Shown here piece after piece: positions 1 to 9,668 of a stretch of DNA of 50,405 nt; the stretch's first letter is position 1; each line of letters opens with the position of its first letter. The notes under the pieces were generated by a model. It ran no database searches and had not been told where the DNA came from. It saw only the letters and a program-made list of their open reading frames with translations. The stretch covers positions 1 to 50,405 of the forward strand of contig JAOAAJ010000016.1 of assembly GCA_026418935.1 (NCBI GenBank). Reading direction: 5' to 3'. A program made the translations under genes and the position numbers. This stretch comes from Caloramator sp. (GTDB lineage Bacteria; Bacillota; Clostridia; Clostridiales; Caloramatoraceae).

Positions 1-818
1 GCCTTGTGGGCTCCTCCTGCTGGTTCTTTTATTATCCTACTTATAATTCCAAGCTCCTTTAGGTCAAAGGCTGTCATTTTCATAACGTCAGCGGCCTCCT
101 TTGCACGGGATGCATCCTTCCAAAGAATACTTGCAAATCCTTCTGGAGACAAAATGGAATAAACCGCATTTTCAAGCATCCAAATCTCGTCTGCTACAGA
201 TATTGCAAGAGCACCACCGCTTGAACCTTCTCCTATTACTATTGCTATTTTTAATGTTTCTATAGTTGACATCTCCATTAAATTTCTTGCTATTGCCTCT
301 GCCTGTCCTCTCTCCTCAGCACCTATTCCACAGTAGGCACCTGGGGTGTCAATAAATGTTATAATAGGCCTTTTGAATTTTTCTGCCTGCTTCATAAGTC
401 TAAGTGCCTTTCTGTATCCTTCAGGGTGAGGCATACCAAAGTTTCTATATAAATTTTCCTTTGTATTTCTCCCCTTTTGTTCACCTATTACAGTCACAGG
501 AATTCCATTTAAAGTAGCAATTCCACCAACAATAGCAGGATCATCTCCATAGAGCCTATCTCCGTGAAACTCTATAAAATCATCAAATATCATTTCTATA
601 TAGTCAAGGCTTGTTGGTCTGTCATTCATTCTTGCTAAAACCACTCTATCCCAAGGGGTAAGCCTGCTTGATAAATCGTTTCTAAGTTCAAGGAGCTTTA
701 TTTCCATCTTCTCTATCTCATTTGTTAAATCAATGTTGTTTTCCGTTGAGATTTTTCTTAATTCCTCAATCTTAATCTCAAGCTCCTCTATCTTTTTATC
801 TAAATCTAAAACAGACAT
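1..818 (-). CDS. accA: Acetyl-CoA carboxylase carboxyltransferase subunit alpha (3' end cut off)
   Basis: Alpha half of the carboxyltransferase, which with AccD moves CO2 from biotinyl-BCCP to acetyl-CoA to make malonyl-CoA in the cytoplasm. The visible 272 residues start [14 protein letters not shown], a charged N-terminal helix. The crotonase-like fold follows, with motifs [70 protein letters not shown] and [16 protein letters not shown]. The C-terminal part runs out of the window at base 1, so the gene is incomplete only because of the edge. The ATG overlaps the accD stop by one base (TAATG), so translation is probably coupled. It is the last visible gene of the fab/acc operon. Confidence 0.97.
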   Translation of the reverse strand, partial: MSVLDLDKKIEELEIKIEELRKISTENNIDLTNEIEKMEIKLLELRNDLSSRLTPWDRVVLARMNDRPTSLDYIEMIFDDFIEFHGDRLYGDDPAIVGGIATLNGIPVTVIGEQKGRNTKENLYRNFGMPHPEGYRKALRLMKQAEKFKRPIITFIDTPGAYCGIGAEERGQAEAIARNLMEMSTIETLKIAIVIGEGSSGGALAISVADEIWMLENAVYSILSPEGFASILWKDASRAKEAADVMKMTAFDLKELGIISRIIKEPAGGAHK

Positions 819-1666
819 TACCTCACCCCCAAATGCATTCTTAAAATATTATTTAGCATACTCTTCATATCCCTTCTATCTACAACCCTATCAACAAATC
901 CGTGCTTTAATAAAAACTCTGCTGTTTGAAAGCCCTCTGGAAGTCTCTGCCTTATTGTCTGTTCAATAACTCTTGGACCTGCAAATCCAATTAGAGCACC
1001 AGGTTCTGCAAGTATTATATCACCAAGCATTGCAAAGCTTGCAGAAACTCCTCCTGTTGTAGGGTCTGTTAAATAGGATATGTATAAAAGTCCCTCTTTA
1101 TTGTGCTTTGCAAGTGCAGCACTTGTCTTTGCCATCTGCATTAGAGAAACTATTCCCTCCTGCATTCTTGCACCACCTGATGTCGTAAATATTATAAGTG
1201 GTATCCTTTTTTCTATTGATCTATACACAAGCCTTGTTATTTTCTCACCTACAGCATATCCCATACTTCCCATCAAAAATCTATTATCCATAACACCAAG
1301 TGCTACTTCTATTCCCTCTATCCTTCCAATTCCAGTTACAACAGCCTCATTTAATCCTGTCTCTTCCCTTAATCTACTTAGCTTTTCCTTATATCCTGGA
1401 AAGTTTAAAGGGTCCTCTCCTACAAGATCTTTATCAATCTCTTCAAAACTTCCTTCATCACAAAGCATCTCAATTCTTTGGGGTGCAGTAATTCTAAAAT
1501 GGTATCCACAACTTGTACATACATAAAGGGATGAGATTAAATCATCCTTATATATTATCTTTTTGCATTTATCACATTTTACCCATAGTCCATCTGGAAT
1601 ATCTATTTTTGCTGATAAATTATCATAGATTATTTCCTTTTTTCTATCAAACATATTATCTATCAT
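818..1666 (-). CDS. accD: Acetyl-CoA carboxylase carboxyltransferase subunit beta
   Basis: Beta subunit of the carboxyltransferase, partner of AccA. It is 282 residues, the usual length. The N-terminal four-cysteine zinc ribbon is intact at C31, C34, C50 and C53 (CDKC, then CTSC). The crotonase-like domain follows, with [19 protein letters not shown] and the [15 protein letters not shown] stretch. The start at 1666 has a GGGGGTG ribosome binding site that overlaps the accC stop codon. The stop shares a base with the accA start. It sits between accC and accA, as in other clostridial fab operons. Confidence 0.97.
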   Translation of the reverse strand: MIDNMFDRKKEIIYDNLSAKIDIPDGLWVKCDKCKKIIYKDDLISSLYVCTSCGYHFRITAPQRIEMLCDEGSFEEIDKDLVGEDPLNFPGYKEKLSRLREETGLNEAVVTGIGRIEGIEVALGVMDNRFLMGSMGYAVGEKITRLVYRSIEKRIPLIIFTTSGGARMQEGIVSLMQMAKTSAALAKHNKEGLLYISYLTDPTTGGVSASFAMLGDIILAEPGALIGFAGPRVIEQTIRQRLPEGFQTAEFLLKHGFVDRVVDRRDMKSMLNNILRMHLGVR

Positions 1667-1677
1667 ACTGTCACCCC

Positions 1678-3018
1678 CTAAATATTAAAATTCTTCTTAA
1701 TGAAGGATGTATCTATATTTCCTTCTACAAAATCCTTATGATTTATTATCCTATTTAAAAACTCTATATTTGTATCAATTCCATCGATTATAAGTTCATA
1801 TAGGGCTCTATTCATCCTATTTATGGCCTCTTGTCTTGTTTCTCCATATACAATTAGCTTTCCTATCATTGAGTCATAATAGGGCGGTATTTTATATCCT
1901 TGATATATATGGCTATCAAACCTTACACCAAAACCTGATGGAACTATTAGCCTTTTTATCTCACCTGGTGAAGGCATAAAGTTTTTATCTGGATTTTCAG
2001 CATTAATTCTACATTCTATAGCATGTCCCTTTATTTTTATATCACCCTGCGAAAATCTTAATCTTTCTCCCATAGCTATTCTTATTTGTTCTTTAATTAA
2101 ATCTATACCCGTTACAAGCTCTGTAACAGGGTGCTCGACCTGTATTCTTGTATTCATCTCCATAAAGTAGAAATTACCGTGTACATCTAAAAGAAACTCA
2201 ATCGTTCCTGCATTTTTGTAATTTACAGCCTTTGCAGCAGATATAGCAGCTTCACCCATCCTTTTTCTTAGGCTCTCACTTAAAAGAGAACTTGGTGCCT
2301 CCTCTATAACCTTTTGATTTCTTCTTTGTATAGAGCAGTCCCTTTCACCTAAATGAACCACATTGCCATATTCATCTGCAAGTATTTGAAACTCTATGTG
2401 TCTTGGCTTTTCTATATATTTTTCAATATAAAGACTTCCATCTGAAAAAGCTGCCTCTGCCTCTTGTTTTGCTGAAGTATAGTTTTGAGTAAATTCCTCC
2501 TCTTTAAAAACAAGCCTCATTCCTCTTCCTCCACCTCCAGCAGAGGCCTTTATCATAACGGGGAAGCCTATCTTTTTTGCAATTTTAAGTGCTTCATCTA
2601 ATGAATTTACAGCACCATCAGAACCTGGAACTACTGGAACCCCTGCCTTTTTCATTGTCTCCTTTGCAACAGACTTATTTCCCATAAGGGATATTGCCTC
2701 AGGAGATGGTCCTATAAATTTAATTCCACACTCCTCACACATCTTTGCAAACTTGCTGTTTTCAGATAAAAATCCATACCCTGGATGTACTGCTTCACAA
2801 CCTGTCATAAGAGCTGCCGTTAATATGTTTTGCATATTTAAATAGCTGTCCTTTGATCTTGCAGGACCTATACATATTGCGTGGTCTGCAAGGTGTGCAT
2901 GTAGGCAATTAGTATCTGCCTCCGAATAAACTGCAATTGTTTCAATACCAAGCTCTCTACACGCCCTTATTATCCTTACAGCTATTTCACCTCTATTTGC
3001 AACAAGTATCCTTTTCAT
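1678..3018 (-). CDS. accC: Biotin carboxylase, acetyl-CoA carboxylase subunit
   Basis: ATP-grasp biotin carboxylase that carboxylates the biotin on AccB with bicarbonate and ATP. It is 446 residues, normal for the family. Visible parts are the N-terminal biotin carboxylase fold ([21 protein letters not shown]), the [10 protein letters not shown] motif, the glycine-rich ATP loop ([12 protein letters not shown]), the central [13 protein letters not shown] and [12 protein letters not shown] motifs, and the active site [18 protein letters not shown]. The C-terminal domain has the usual ECRINAE motif. It lies 14 bases downstream of fabZ and 11 bases upstream of accD, in the same transcription unit. 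Confidence 0.97.
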   Translation of the reverse strand: MKRILVANRGEIAVRIIRACRELGIETIAVYSEADTNCLHAHLADHAICIGPARSKDSYLNMQNILTAALMTGCEAVHPGYGFLSENSKFAKMCEECGIKFIGPSPEAISLMGNKSVAKETMKKAGVPVVPGSDGAVNSLDEALKIAKKIGFPVMIKASAGGGGRGMRLVFKEEEFTQNYTSAKQEAEAAFSDGSLYIEKYIEKPRHIEFQILADEYGNVVHLGERDCSIQRRNQKVIEEAPSSLLSESLRKRMGEAAISAAKAVNYKNAGTIEFLLDVHGNFYFMEMNTRIQVEHPVTELVTGIDLIKEQIRIAMGERLRFSQGDIKIKGHAIECRINAENPDKNFMPSPGEIKRLIVPSGFGVRFDSHIYQGYKIPPYYDSMIGKLIVYGETRQEAINRMNRALYELIIDGIDTNIEFLNRIINHKDFVEGNIDTSFIKKNFNI

Positions 3019-3032
3019 ACATAACCTCCAGC

Positions 3033-3455
3033 CTATGCTGTAATAAACATAATCTCTGCTTCACAGGCAATTTCATCTCCAACGTAGGCAACAGCCTTTC
3101 CAACTCCTGCCCTTGACTTTAGTTTAATCATCTCAACCTCAAGTTTTAATACATCTCCAGGAACTACCTTTCTTCTAAACTTTGCATTATTTATTCCTCC
3201 AAAGTATGCCATCTTCCCCTTATAATCCTCGTGGGACAAAACTGCAATGGCACCAACTTGAGCAAGTGCTTCAATTATTAAAACACCTGGCATTACTGGT
3301 TCCTGTTCAAAGTGACCTTGAAAAAAATACTCATTGAAGGTAACATTTTTATATCCAACTGCTCTTTTTCCAGGCTCTAAATCATCCACTCTATCCACAA
3401 GTAAAAATGGATATCTATGTGGAATTATATTTTTTATCTCATTTATTGTTAGCAC
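3033..3455 (-). CDS. fabZ: 3-hydroxyacyl-ACP dehydratase FabZ, GTG start
   Basis: Hot-dog fold dehydratase that removes water from 3-hydroxyacyl-ACP in each elongation cycle. The core signature is present: [14 protein letters not shown] with the catalytic His, then [25 protein letters not shown] with the catalytic Glu. A longer frame opens upstream, but its extra residues are unrelated to FabZ. I choose GTG at 3455 because it gives a 140-residue protein beginning (M)[16 protein letters not shown], as in other clostridial FabZ. A ribosome binding site (AGGATGGTGAG) lies inside the last codons of accB. ATG at 3467 (144 residues, overlapping accB) is possible but has no spaced Shine-Dalgarno. 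With the GTG start, accB and fabZ are one base apart, suggesting coupling. Confidence 0.93.
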   Translation of the reverse strand: MLTINEIKNIIPHRYPFLLVDRVDDLEPGKRAVGYKNVTFNEYFFQGHFEQEPVMPGVLIIEALAQVGAIAVLSHEDYKGKMAYFGGINNAKFRRKVVPGDVLKLEVEMIKLKSRAGVGKAVAYVGDEIACEAEIMFITA

Positions 3456-3456
3456 A

Positions 3457-3924
3457 TCACTCACCATCCTTTTGAATTCTAAAGAGTGCTTGACCGTATT
3501 CCACCATTTCACCATTTTGTACACATACTGCTGCAATAGTACCATCTATTTCTGCTTCAATTTCATTCATTATCTTCATTGCCTCAATTATGCAGAGTAT
3601 ATCTCCCTTTTTAACTCTTTGACCAACTGTAACAAAGGGTGCAGAATCTGGTGACGGTGCACTATAAAAGGTACCAACCATAGGAGACTTTATAACAATC
3701 TCATCCCTCATCTCCTGTATCTTTACATTTTCTACCTTTTCATAGGACTTTTCTTCAACCTTATCTACTGAAATTGGTCTTTCTATCCTTGGAACTTCCT
3801 TTAGAACAACACCCTCACACTCTTTTTTCATAACTATTTTTGTCCCGCTCTCTTCAACCTCAAAATATGTTAAATTAGAATTGCTTACACATTCTATAAG
3901 TTCCTGAAGCTTCTTTACATCCAT
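3457..3924 (-). CDS. accB: Biotin carboxyl carrier protein of acetyl-CoA carboxylase
   Basis: BCCP carries the biotin that shuttles CO2 between AccC and AccA/AccD. It is 155 residues: an N-terminal helical part (1-35), a Glu/Lys/Val-rich flexible linker (about 36-75) and the C-terminal biotinyl domain (76-153). The biotinylated lysine is K117 in the EAMKIMNE motif. The preceding [13 protein letters not shown] 'thumb' motif is typical of acetyl-CoA carboxylase BCCP. The gene lies four bases after fabF and runs almost into fabZ. Confidence 0.97.
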   Translation of the reverse strand: MDVKKLQELIECVSNSNLTYFEVEESGTKIVMKKECEGVVLKEVPRIERPISVDKVEEKSYEKVENVKIQEMRDEIVIKSPMVGTFYSAPSPDSAPFVTVGQRVKKGDILCIIEAMKIMNEIEAEIDGTIAAVCVQNGEMVEYGQALFRIQKDGE

Positions 3925-3928
3925 AACA

Positions 3929-5161
3929 TCAACCTTCCCATTTCTTTAATAATATGCTGGCATTATGGCCACCAAAGCCAAGTGAGTTAGATAGTGCATA
4001 GTTTACCCTCATACTGCGTCCTATATGTGGTACATAATCCAAATCACATTCTTCGTCCTTTACATTTAAGTTTATTGTAGGATGTACAAAATCCTCCTCA
4101 AGAGACTTTACACATACAATTGCTTCAACTGCACCAGCTGCACCAAGTAGATGTCCTATCATTGACTTTGTTGAATTAACTACTAATTTATAGGCATGGT
4201 CTTTAAAAAGTCTCTTTATCGCTGTTGTTTCAATTTTATCGTTATATGGCGTACTTGTTCCGTGGGCATTTATATAATCTACACAAGTTGCATCAATACC
4301 TGCCTCTTTTATTGCCATCTCCATAGCACAAGCTGCACCTTCTCCTGATTCAACAGGTGCTGTAATGTGGTATGCATCACAGGTTGCACCATAACCTACA
4401 ACCTCTGCATATATTTTAGCTCCTCTTTTTAAAGCGTGCTCAAGGCTCTCAAGTATTAAAATTCCACTTCCCTCTCCCATTACAAATCCTTCTCTTTCTT
4501 TGTCAAATGGAATTGATGCTCTATTTTTGTCATCACTAAAACTTAATGCCTTAAGGGAGCTAAATCCTGCAAGAGCAAGGGGAGTTATTGCTGCCTCTGT
4601 TCCTCCTGTCATTGCAACATCAAGCATTCCTGACTTTATTAGTCTAAATGCTTCTCCTACTGCATTTGTTCCTGATGCACAAGCTGTAACTACAGTATTT
4701 GCTACTCCCTTTGCACCAAACTTAATTGCTATATTTCCTGCCGCAAGGTTGCTTATCATCATAGGAATAAAATATGGTGATACTCTACCAGGACCCTTTT
4801 CTAAAAGTGTACTATGTTCATTTTCAAGTGTCTTTATTCCACCAACACCTGAACCTAAAACTACTCCAAATCTATATCTATCCACACTATCAACATTAAG
4901 TCCTGAATCTAATACCGCCTCATTTGCTGCAATAAGGGCAAATTGTGTAAACCTATCCATTCTTCTTGCTTCTTTTTTGTCAATATAGTCTTCTATATTG
5001 ATGTCAACTTCTGCTGCAAGCTTTGCTTTAAAATTTTGATTATCAAAAGATTTTATAAAGTCTATAGCGTTTCTACCTTCCTTAAGCCCATTCCAAAAAT
5101 CCTTAACATTATTTCCAAGTGGAGTTACAGCTCCAAGTCCTGTTACAACAACCCTGTTCAT
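3929..5161 (-). CDS. fabF: 3-oxoacyl-ACP synthase II FabF
   Basis: Condensing enzyme of the elongation cycle: joins acyl-ACP with malonyl-ACP. I place the start at ATG 5161 ([16 protein letters not shown], 410 residues) because AGGAGGTGT lies seven bases upstream; the 12 residues of a longer frame are not FabF-like. The catalytic triad is complete: C161 in [10 protein letters not shown]300 in [11 protein letters not shown] and H337 in [16 protein letters not shown]. The GFGGHNASI motif is near the C-terminus. It follows fabG after 10 bases. No separate FabB is visible, and FabF often serves alone in Firmicutes. Confidence 0.97.
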   Translation of the reverse strand: MNRVVVTGLGAVTPLGNNVKDFWNGLKEGRNAIDFIKSFDNQNFKAKLAAEVDINIEDYIDKKEARRMDRFTQFALIAANEAVLDSGLNVDSVDRYRFGVVLGSGVGGIKTLENEHSTLLEKGPGRVSPYFIPMMISNLAAGNIAIKFGAKGVANTVVTACASGTNAVGEAFRLIKSGMLDVAMTGGTEAAITPLALAGFSSLKALSFSDDKNRASIPFDKEREGFVMGEGSGILILESLEHALKRGAKIYAEVVGYGATCDAYHITAPVESGEGAACAMEMAIKEAGIDATCVDYINAHGTSTPYNDKIETTAIKRLFKDHAYKLVVNSTKSMIGHLLGAAGAVEAIVCVKSLEEDFVHPTINLNVKDEECDLDYVPHIGRSMRVNYALSNSLGFGGHNASILLKKWEG

Positions 5162-5171
5162 ACTACACCTC

Positions 5172-5903
5172 CTACATAACCATTCCACCGTCAACATTTA
5201 TAACCTGTCCTGTTATATATGACGCCTTATCTGAAACTAAAAATGCCACTAAATTTGCAACATCCTCTACATTTCCAACTCTTTTTAAAGGTATTAAGTT
5301 TTTAATTCCCTCTTTTACCTTTTCACTTAAAACTTTTGTCATATCAGTATCTATATATCCTGGTGCAACAGCATTTACTGTAACACCCCTTGATGCAAGT
5401 TCCTTGGCTACTGATTTTGTAAGCCCTATGACACCAGATTTTGATGCTGCATAGTTTGCTTGACCTACATTTCCAATAAGTCCTATTACTGAAGATATGT
5501 TTACTATCCTTCCAGCCTCTGATTTCATTATGTAGGGTGAAGCGTGCTTTATCATATTAAAGGTTCCCTTTAGGTTAACATCTATAACAGAATCAAAATC
5601 CTCTTCCTTCATTCTTAAAATAAGTGTATCCTTTGTTACACCAGCATTGTTTACAAGTATATCTATTTTACCAAATTTATTTACTGCTTCATCTACAATT
5701 GATTTTGCTCCATTATAATCGCTTACATCTCCCTTAACAGTCAAAACCTCTACACCATACTTTTTTGCCTCTTCAACTGTCTCCTTAACATCCTCTTCAC
5801 TCTTTCTATAGTTTAAAACTAAATTTATTCCCATCTTGGCAAGCTCAATTGAAATTGCTCTTCCTATTCCACGGCTTGCACCAGTCACTATTGCCACCTT
5901 CAT
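5172..5903 (-). CDS. fabG: 3-oxoacyl-ACP reductase FabG
   Basis: NADPH-dependent short-chain dehydrogenase that reduces 3-oxoacyl-ACP. The start at ATG 5903 (MKVAIVTGASRGIG, 243 residues) is chosen because of GGAGGT just upstream; a frame 12 residues longer runs into fabD without a binding site. The Rossmann motif TGASRGIG (7-14), NNAG (85-88) and the catalytic S138, Y151 and K155 (YxxxK) are all present. The C-terminal GQVINVDGGM motif is intact. There is one base between the fabD stop and this ATG. Confidence 0.97.
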   Translation of the reverse strand: MKVAIVTGASRGIGRAISIELAKMGINLVLNYRKSEEDVKETVEEAKKYGVEVLTVKGDVSDYNGAKSIVDEAVNKFGKIDILVNNAGVTKDTLILRMKEEDFDSVIDVNLKGTFNMIKHASPYIMKSEAGRIVNISSVIGLIGNVGQANYAASKSGVIGLTKSVAKELASRGVTVNAVAPGYIDTDMTKVLSEKVKEGIKNLIPLKRVGNVEDVANLVAFLVSDKASYITGQVINVDGGMVM

Positions 5904-5904
5904 A

Positions 5905-6831
5905 TTACTTACCTCCAATATACTCAAGTGTTTTATCAAGTGATTTTAAATCTTCAACATTAAGGGTTGTTAATTTCCTATCTATCTTTTTAACAAAACC
6001 ACTTAAAACTTTAGATGGTCCAAGCTCTATAAAGGTATCATAACCATCTTCAATAAGCCTTTTTACTCCCTTTTCAAAGTATACTGGAGAAATCATCTGC
6101 AACTTTAAAATCTCTCTTACATCATCATCCTTTTTATAGTAATCTGCCTTTAGATTTGATACTACCTTCTTATTAGGAATATTGATTTCTATCTCTTTTA
6201 ATATGCTGTAAAACTCTTCGCTTGCATCCTCTAACATTTGTGTATGGAAGGCACCACTTACATTAAGCTTCACAGCCTTTGCTCCTAAACCTTCAGCTAT
6301 ATTCATAGCTTTAAGAACTGCCTCTTCTTCTCCTGCAATTACAACCTGCTTTGGACAGTTGTAGTTGGCAGGTTTTACAAATCCCGCGTCCTCTGCTTTT
6401 TTACATACATCTTCAATCATATCATCTTCAAGCCCTACTATTGCAGCCATTGCACCTTTTGCCTTTTCTGCATACCTTCCCATTATCTGTCCTCTTTTTC
6501 TAACAAGCTTTGCCCCATCCTCAATTGTAAAGCTATCTGCAAAACATAGAGCAGAATATTCTCCAAGGCTAAGACCAATTCCTGCATCTACTTCTATTCC
6601 CTTTGACTTTAAAACATTTAATGCTGCCATACTTACAGTAAATATTGCAATCTGTGCATATTCTGTTTTATTTAAATTACCCTCTTCTTCAAAACAAAGC
6701 TTTGATACATCTATATCAATACTTCTATTTACTCTATCAAATACATCCCTTGCTCCCTTTAATTCATAAAGTTCTCTTCCCATATTTAAATATTGACTTC
6801 CTTGTCCTGAGAACAAATAGGCTATCTTCAT
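5905..6831 (-). CDS. fabD: Malonyl-CoA:ACP transacylase FabD
   Basis: Loads malonate from CoA onto ACP for chain extension. It is 308 residues, the usual length. The start MKIAYLFSGQGSQYLNMG is the conserved FabD N-terminus. The nucleophile is S88 in GLSLGEYSAL, and the partner histidine is H196 in SGAFHTQML. The ELGPSKVLSGFVKK motif is near the C-terminus. Its ATG directly abuts the fabK stop (TAGATG), so it is probably translated by coupling. Confidence 0.97.
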   Translation of the reverse strand: MKIAYLFSGQGSQYLNMGRELYELKGARDVFDRVNRSIDIDVSKLCFEEEGNLNKTEYAQIAIFTVSMAALNVLKSKGIEVDAGIGLSLGEYSALCFADSFTIEDGAKLVRKRGQIMGRYAEKAKGAMAAIVGLEDDMIEDVCKKAEDAGFVKPANYNCPKQVVIAGEEEAVLKAMNIAEGLGAKAVKLNVSGAFHTQMLEDASEEFYSILKEIEINIPNKKVVSNLKADYYKKDDDVREILKLQMISPVYFEKGVKRLIEDGYDTFIELGPSKVLSGFVKKIDRKLTTLNVEDLKSLDKTLEYIGGK

Positions 6832-7776
6832 CTACTTCACCATCCCACCTAAAGCTTTATATAAACTTGATGCCTCATTTACTATCTCTTCAATTATTTC
6901 ACTACAAGTCTGTTCCCTTTTAACAAGACCTGATATTTGTCCTGCCATAACAGAACCAAAATCTATATCACCATCTACTGCAGCTCTTTTTAGAGAACCT
7001 GCTGCTTTTTGCTCAAAAACTTCAGCATCAAGACCCTGTTTTTCAATATTTAAAAGTTCTCTTGTAAATCTATTTCTCAAGGAACGAACTGGATGCCCTG
7101 TTGATAAGCCTGTGATAACTGTGTCAATATCCTTTGCTGATAAGACTCTCTGTTTGTAGTTTTGGTGAACATTACATTCCTTTGCAACTAAAAATCTTGT
7201 TCCCATTTGAACTCCAACGGCACCTAAAGAAAGGGCAGCTAAAAGTCCTCTTCCATCTGCAATACCTCCTGCTGCAACAACAGGTATTGAAACAGCCTCA
7301 ACAACCTGAGGTACAAGTGCCATAGTTGTAAGCTCTCCTATATGTCCTCCCGATTCGTGTCCCTCTGCTATTACTGCATCTACACCGCTTCTCTCCATTC
7401 TCTTTGCAAGTGCAACAGATGGTACAACTGGTATTACCTTTATGTTGTTTTCTTTCCACATTTCAATATACTTTCCTGGGTTTCCTGCACCTGTTGTAAC
7501 AACTGCCACCTTTTCTTCACATACTACCTTTGCTATCTCCTCTGCATAGGGACTTAAAAGCATTATATTTACACCAAAGGGCTTATCTGTTAATGTCTTT
7601 GCCTTTCTTATCTCTTCCCTTACTATTTCTGCAGGAGCATTTCCTGCTGCTATAATTCCAAGACCACCTGCATTTGAGACAGCAGCCGCAAGGCTACTGT
7701 CTGCAATCCAAGCCATTCCTCCTTGAATAATTGGATGCTCTATATTTAAAAGCTCACATAGCTTTGTCTTTATCAT
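6832..7776 (-). CDS. fabK: Enoyl-ACP reductase II FabK (FMN-dependent)
   Basis: FMN- and NAD(P)H-dependent enoyl reductase that completes each elongation cycle. It replaces the short-chain-dehydrogenase type FabI, which is absent from this operon. It is 314 residues and belongs to the nitronate monooxygenase-like TIM-barrel family. FabK-type motifs are HPIIQGGMAWIADSSLAAAVSNAGGLG at the N-terminus, AEGHESGGHIGE with the conserved His pair, and PVVAAGGIADGRG with GAVGVQMGTRF for FMN phosphate binding. Position between acpP and fabD in a fab operon separates it from true nitronate monooxygenases. The start overlaps the acpP stop by one base. Confidence 0.95.
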   Translation of the reverse strand: MIKTKLCELLNIEHPIIQGGMAWIADSSLAAAVSNAGGLGIIAAGNAPAEIVREEIRKAKTLTDKPFGVNIMLLSPYAEEIAKVVCEEKVAVVTTGAGNPGKYIEMWKENNIKVIPVVPSVALAKRMERSGVDAVIAEGHESGGHIGELTTMALVPQVVEAVSIPVVAAGGIADGRGLLAALSLGAVGVQMGTRFLVAKECNVHQNYKQRVLSAKDIDTVITGLSTGHPVRSLRNRFTRELLNIEKQGLDAEVFEQKAAGSLKRAAVDGDIDFGSVMAGQISGLVKREQTCSEIIEEIVNEASSLYKALGGMVK

Positions 7777-8006
7777 TATTCATCACCTATTCTTTCATTT
7801 ATGTAATTAACTACATCCTTTACTGTCTTGATATTTTCTGCATCTTCATTAGGGATTTCAACTCCAAACTCATCCTCAAGGCTTATTAAAATTTGGAAAA
7901 GGTCTAATGAATCTACACCTAAATCAACAAATGTTGTTTCCTCTGTTATTTCATTTGCATCTAAATTTAGTTGGTCTGCTATTATATTTCTTATATTTTC
8001 AAACAT
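7776..8006 (-). CDS. acpP: Acyl carrier protein
   Basis: Small acidic four-helix protein that carries growing acyl chains on 4'-phosphopantetheine. It is 76 residues. The attachment serine is S33 in the GVDSLDLFQIL motif. Helix II (LDLFQILISLEDEFGVEIP) is the usual partner-binding surface. It lies 13 bases after fabH, with a good AAGGAG site. It is encoded inside the operon, in the usual clostridial position between fabH and fabK. Confidence 0.97.
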   Translation of the reverse strand: MFENIRNIIADQLNLDANEITEETTFVDLGVDSLDLFQILISLEDEFGVEIPNEDAENIKTVKDVVNYINERIGDE

Positions 8007-8019
8007 TTTAAACTCCTCC

Positions 8020-8979
8020 TTATATGCTCCAGTTTATTATTAGGCCTCCAGAGGTTAATCCTCCTCCAAAGCCGACTAAAACAACCTTATCATCCTTTTT
8101 TAACATTCCCTTTTCATACATTTCGCAAAGAGCTATTCCTATGCTTGCAGATGAAGTATTACCATATTTATCTATGTTTACATAGAATTTTTCCCTTCCT
8201 ATTCCTGTCTTATCTGCTGCATAGTCAATAATTCTTATATTTGCCTGATGAGGCACAACATAGGCTATATCTTCCTTTTGTAAATTTGCATCCTTTAAAA
8301 GAATATCAATGCACTTTACTATTGCATTTGTTGCAAACTTGAAAACTTCCCTTCCATCCATCCTCACAACACTATCCCACGTGTTTTGTATTAAAATATT
8401 TTTCAAAGGAAGACCATTGCACTCAAGGTATTTTCCCTTTTCTCCATCTGATGAAAGGTACATACTTAATACTCCATCTTCTGATGCTTCTACAATGCAA
8501 GCAGAGGCACCATCTCCAAATAGGACACAGGTATTTCTATCCTTCCAATCAACTATCTTTGAAAGAGTTTCTGCACCAACTATAAGTGCATACCTATAAT
8601 TTAATGTTTTTAGCATAGCCTTTGCTGTAACAAGACCATATATAAGTCCTGTACAACCTGCATTTAGGTCAAAGCAAGCTGCATTTTTCGCACCTATGTT
8701 CTTTTGAATAACACAGGCTGTAGATGGAGTAAAATAATCAGGTGTTACTGTTGATACTATTATCAAATCAATCTTCTCTGGGTCTATTTTCGCCATTTCT
8801 ATTGCCCTCTGTGCGGCAATACTTCCAAGATCAGAGGTGTTTTGTCCAAGTGTTAGTCTTCTCTCCTTTATTCCTGTTCTTGTTACTATCCATTCATCGG
8901 ATGTATCTACATAATTAGAAAGTTCATCATTAGTTACAACTCTCTCTGGAACACAGCTTCCAATGCCAATTAGTTTCAC
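8020..8979 (-). CDS. fabH: 3-oxoacyl-ACP synthase III FabH
   Basis: Starts fatty acid synthesis by condensing a short acyl-CoA with malonyl-ACP; its primer choice helps set straight versus branched chains. It is 319 residues. The catalytic triad is complete: C109 in LNAGCTGLIYGL, H244 in VVPHQANIRI and N274 in KYGNTSSASI. The N-terminus with TSDEWIVTRTGIKER is typical. Its ATG abuts the stop of the upstream MarR-type regulator. The sequence does not show which primers it prefers. Confidence 0.97.
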   Translation of the reverse strand: MKLIGIGSCVPERVVTNDELSNYVDTSDEWIVTRTGIKERRLTLGQNTSDLGSIAAQRAIEMAKIDPEKIDLIIVSTVTPDYFTPSTACVIQKNIGAKNAACFDLNAGCTGLIYGLVTAKAMLKTLNYRYALIVGAETLSKIVDWKDRNTCVLFGDGASACIVEASEDGVLSMYLSSDGEKGKYLECNGLPLKNILIQNTWDSVVRMDGREVFKFATNAIVKCIDILLKDANLQKEDIAYVVPHQANIRIIDYAADKTGIGREKFYVNIDKYGNTSSASIGIALCEMYEKGMLKKDDKVVLVGFGGGLTSGGLIINWSI

Positions 8980-9441
8980 TTATTCTTCACCACCTATTTT
9001 CTTGAGCCTTTGCTTAAAAAAGTTGTTTAATTTTTCAAGGGAACTTACTAAAATCTTTTCTTCCTCGTCAGTTAGTCCCTCAATTACTTCGTTAATCATT
9101 GCACTGTGGAACTTTTCGTGCATTCTATAGGCAAGCTTTCCCTTGTTTGTTAGATGTACAAAAACTATTCTTCTATCCTCTTCTGAACGTTTTCTCTCTA
9201 CATATCCCTTTTTCTCAAGATTGTTTACTGCAACAGTTAAGGTTCCAACTGTTATGTTTAGCTTTTCTGCAACCTCTGACATAGTCTTGTCTCCATACAT
9301 ACCTATTGCCTCAATTGTATGGATTTCTGTAATTGATAAATCATTAAAATCCTTTGATTTTAATGCCTGCTGTTCAATCATAAGTATGTCATTGAATAGT
9401 TCCACCAAAAGTTCATTTAGAACAGAATATGTCTTTGACAC
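8980..9441 (-). CDS. fabT: MarR-family repressor of fatty acid synthesis (FabT-like)
   Basis: MarR-type winged helix regulator of 153 residues, first gene of the fab/acc operon. The DNA-binding region is about 45-105, with the helix-turn-helix MSEVAEKLNITVGTLTVAVNNLEKKGYVERKRSEEDRR and the wing RRIVFVHLTNKG. It starts at GTG (9441) behind GAGGTGG. By analogy with FabT of streptococci and lactococci it should repress its own operon, with long-chain acyl-ACP as co-repressor. That is inference from family and place. Direct support is the pair of TTTGATAATCAAA-type palindromes in its own promoter, the sequence type FabT proteins bind. Confidence 0.9.
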   Translation of the reverse strand: MSKTYSVLNELLVELFNDILMIEQQALKSKDFNDLSITEIHTIEAIGMYGDKTMSEVAEKLNITVGTLTVAVNNLEKKGYVERKRSEEDRRIVFVHLTNKGKLAYRMHEKFHSAMINEVIEGLTDEEEKILVSSLEKLNNFFKQRLKKIGGEE

Positions 9442-9457
9442 AGTACCACCTCAATAT

Positions 9458-9486
9458 TTTGATAATCAAATATTTTTATAATCAAA
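9458..9486 (-). promoter_or_regulatory. Two tandem FabT-like operator palindromes
   Basis: A perfect 13-base palindrome TTTGATAATCAAA lies at 9458-9470. A second copy with one change (TTTTATAATCAAA) lies at 9474-9486, so the centres are 16 bases apart. The pair covers the predicted transcription start and touches the -10 box, an arrangement suited to repression by the FabT-like protein encoded just downstream. The match to FabT boxes is from family knowledge. Confidence 0.75.
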
Positions 9487-9514
9487 GTATAATAAAATAA
9501 CTATATCCTGTCAA
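9486..9514 (-). promoter_or_regulatory. Sigma-A promoter of the fab/acc operon
   Basis: On the minus strand a perfect -35 TTGACA (9509-9514) is followed by a 17-base spacer and -10 TATACT (9486-9491). Transcription would start near 9479. It drives fabT and the eleven fatty acid genes downstream, with about 38 bases of leader before the GTG start. Confidence 0.85.
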
Positions 9515-9639
9515 GGTGGTAATCTAAATTTATTTCCAAAATATACATTTTTATTTTAAATGTTAAAGAGTTGAGTGTCAATAAAATGTATTGCTGTTAA
9601 TATTTTGTTTATAAAATTAACTTTGTTATTTTTTAGTCA

Positions 9640-9663
9640 AAATAAAAAGGGGCATTCTGCCCC
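9640..9663 (-). terminator. Rho-independent terminator after the 259-aa membrane protein gene
   Basis: GGGGCA (9649-9654), a three-base loop and TGCCCC (9658-9663) form a perfect GC-rich stem. On the minus strand it is followed by TTTTTATTTT. It lies five bases beyond the stop at 9669 and separates that operon from the fab promoter. Confidence 0.9.
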
Positions 9664-9668
9664 ATTTA

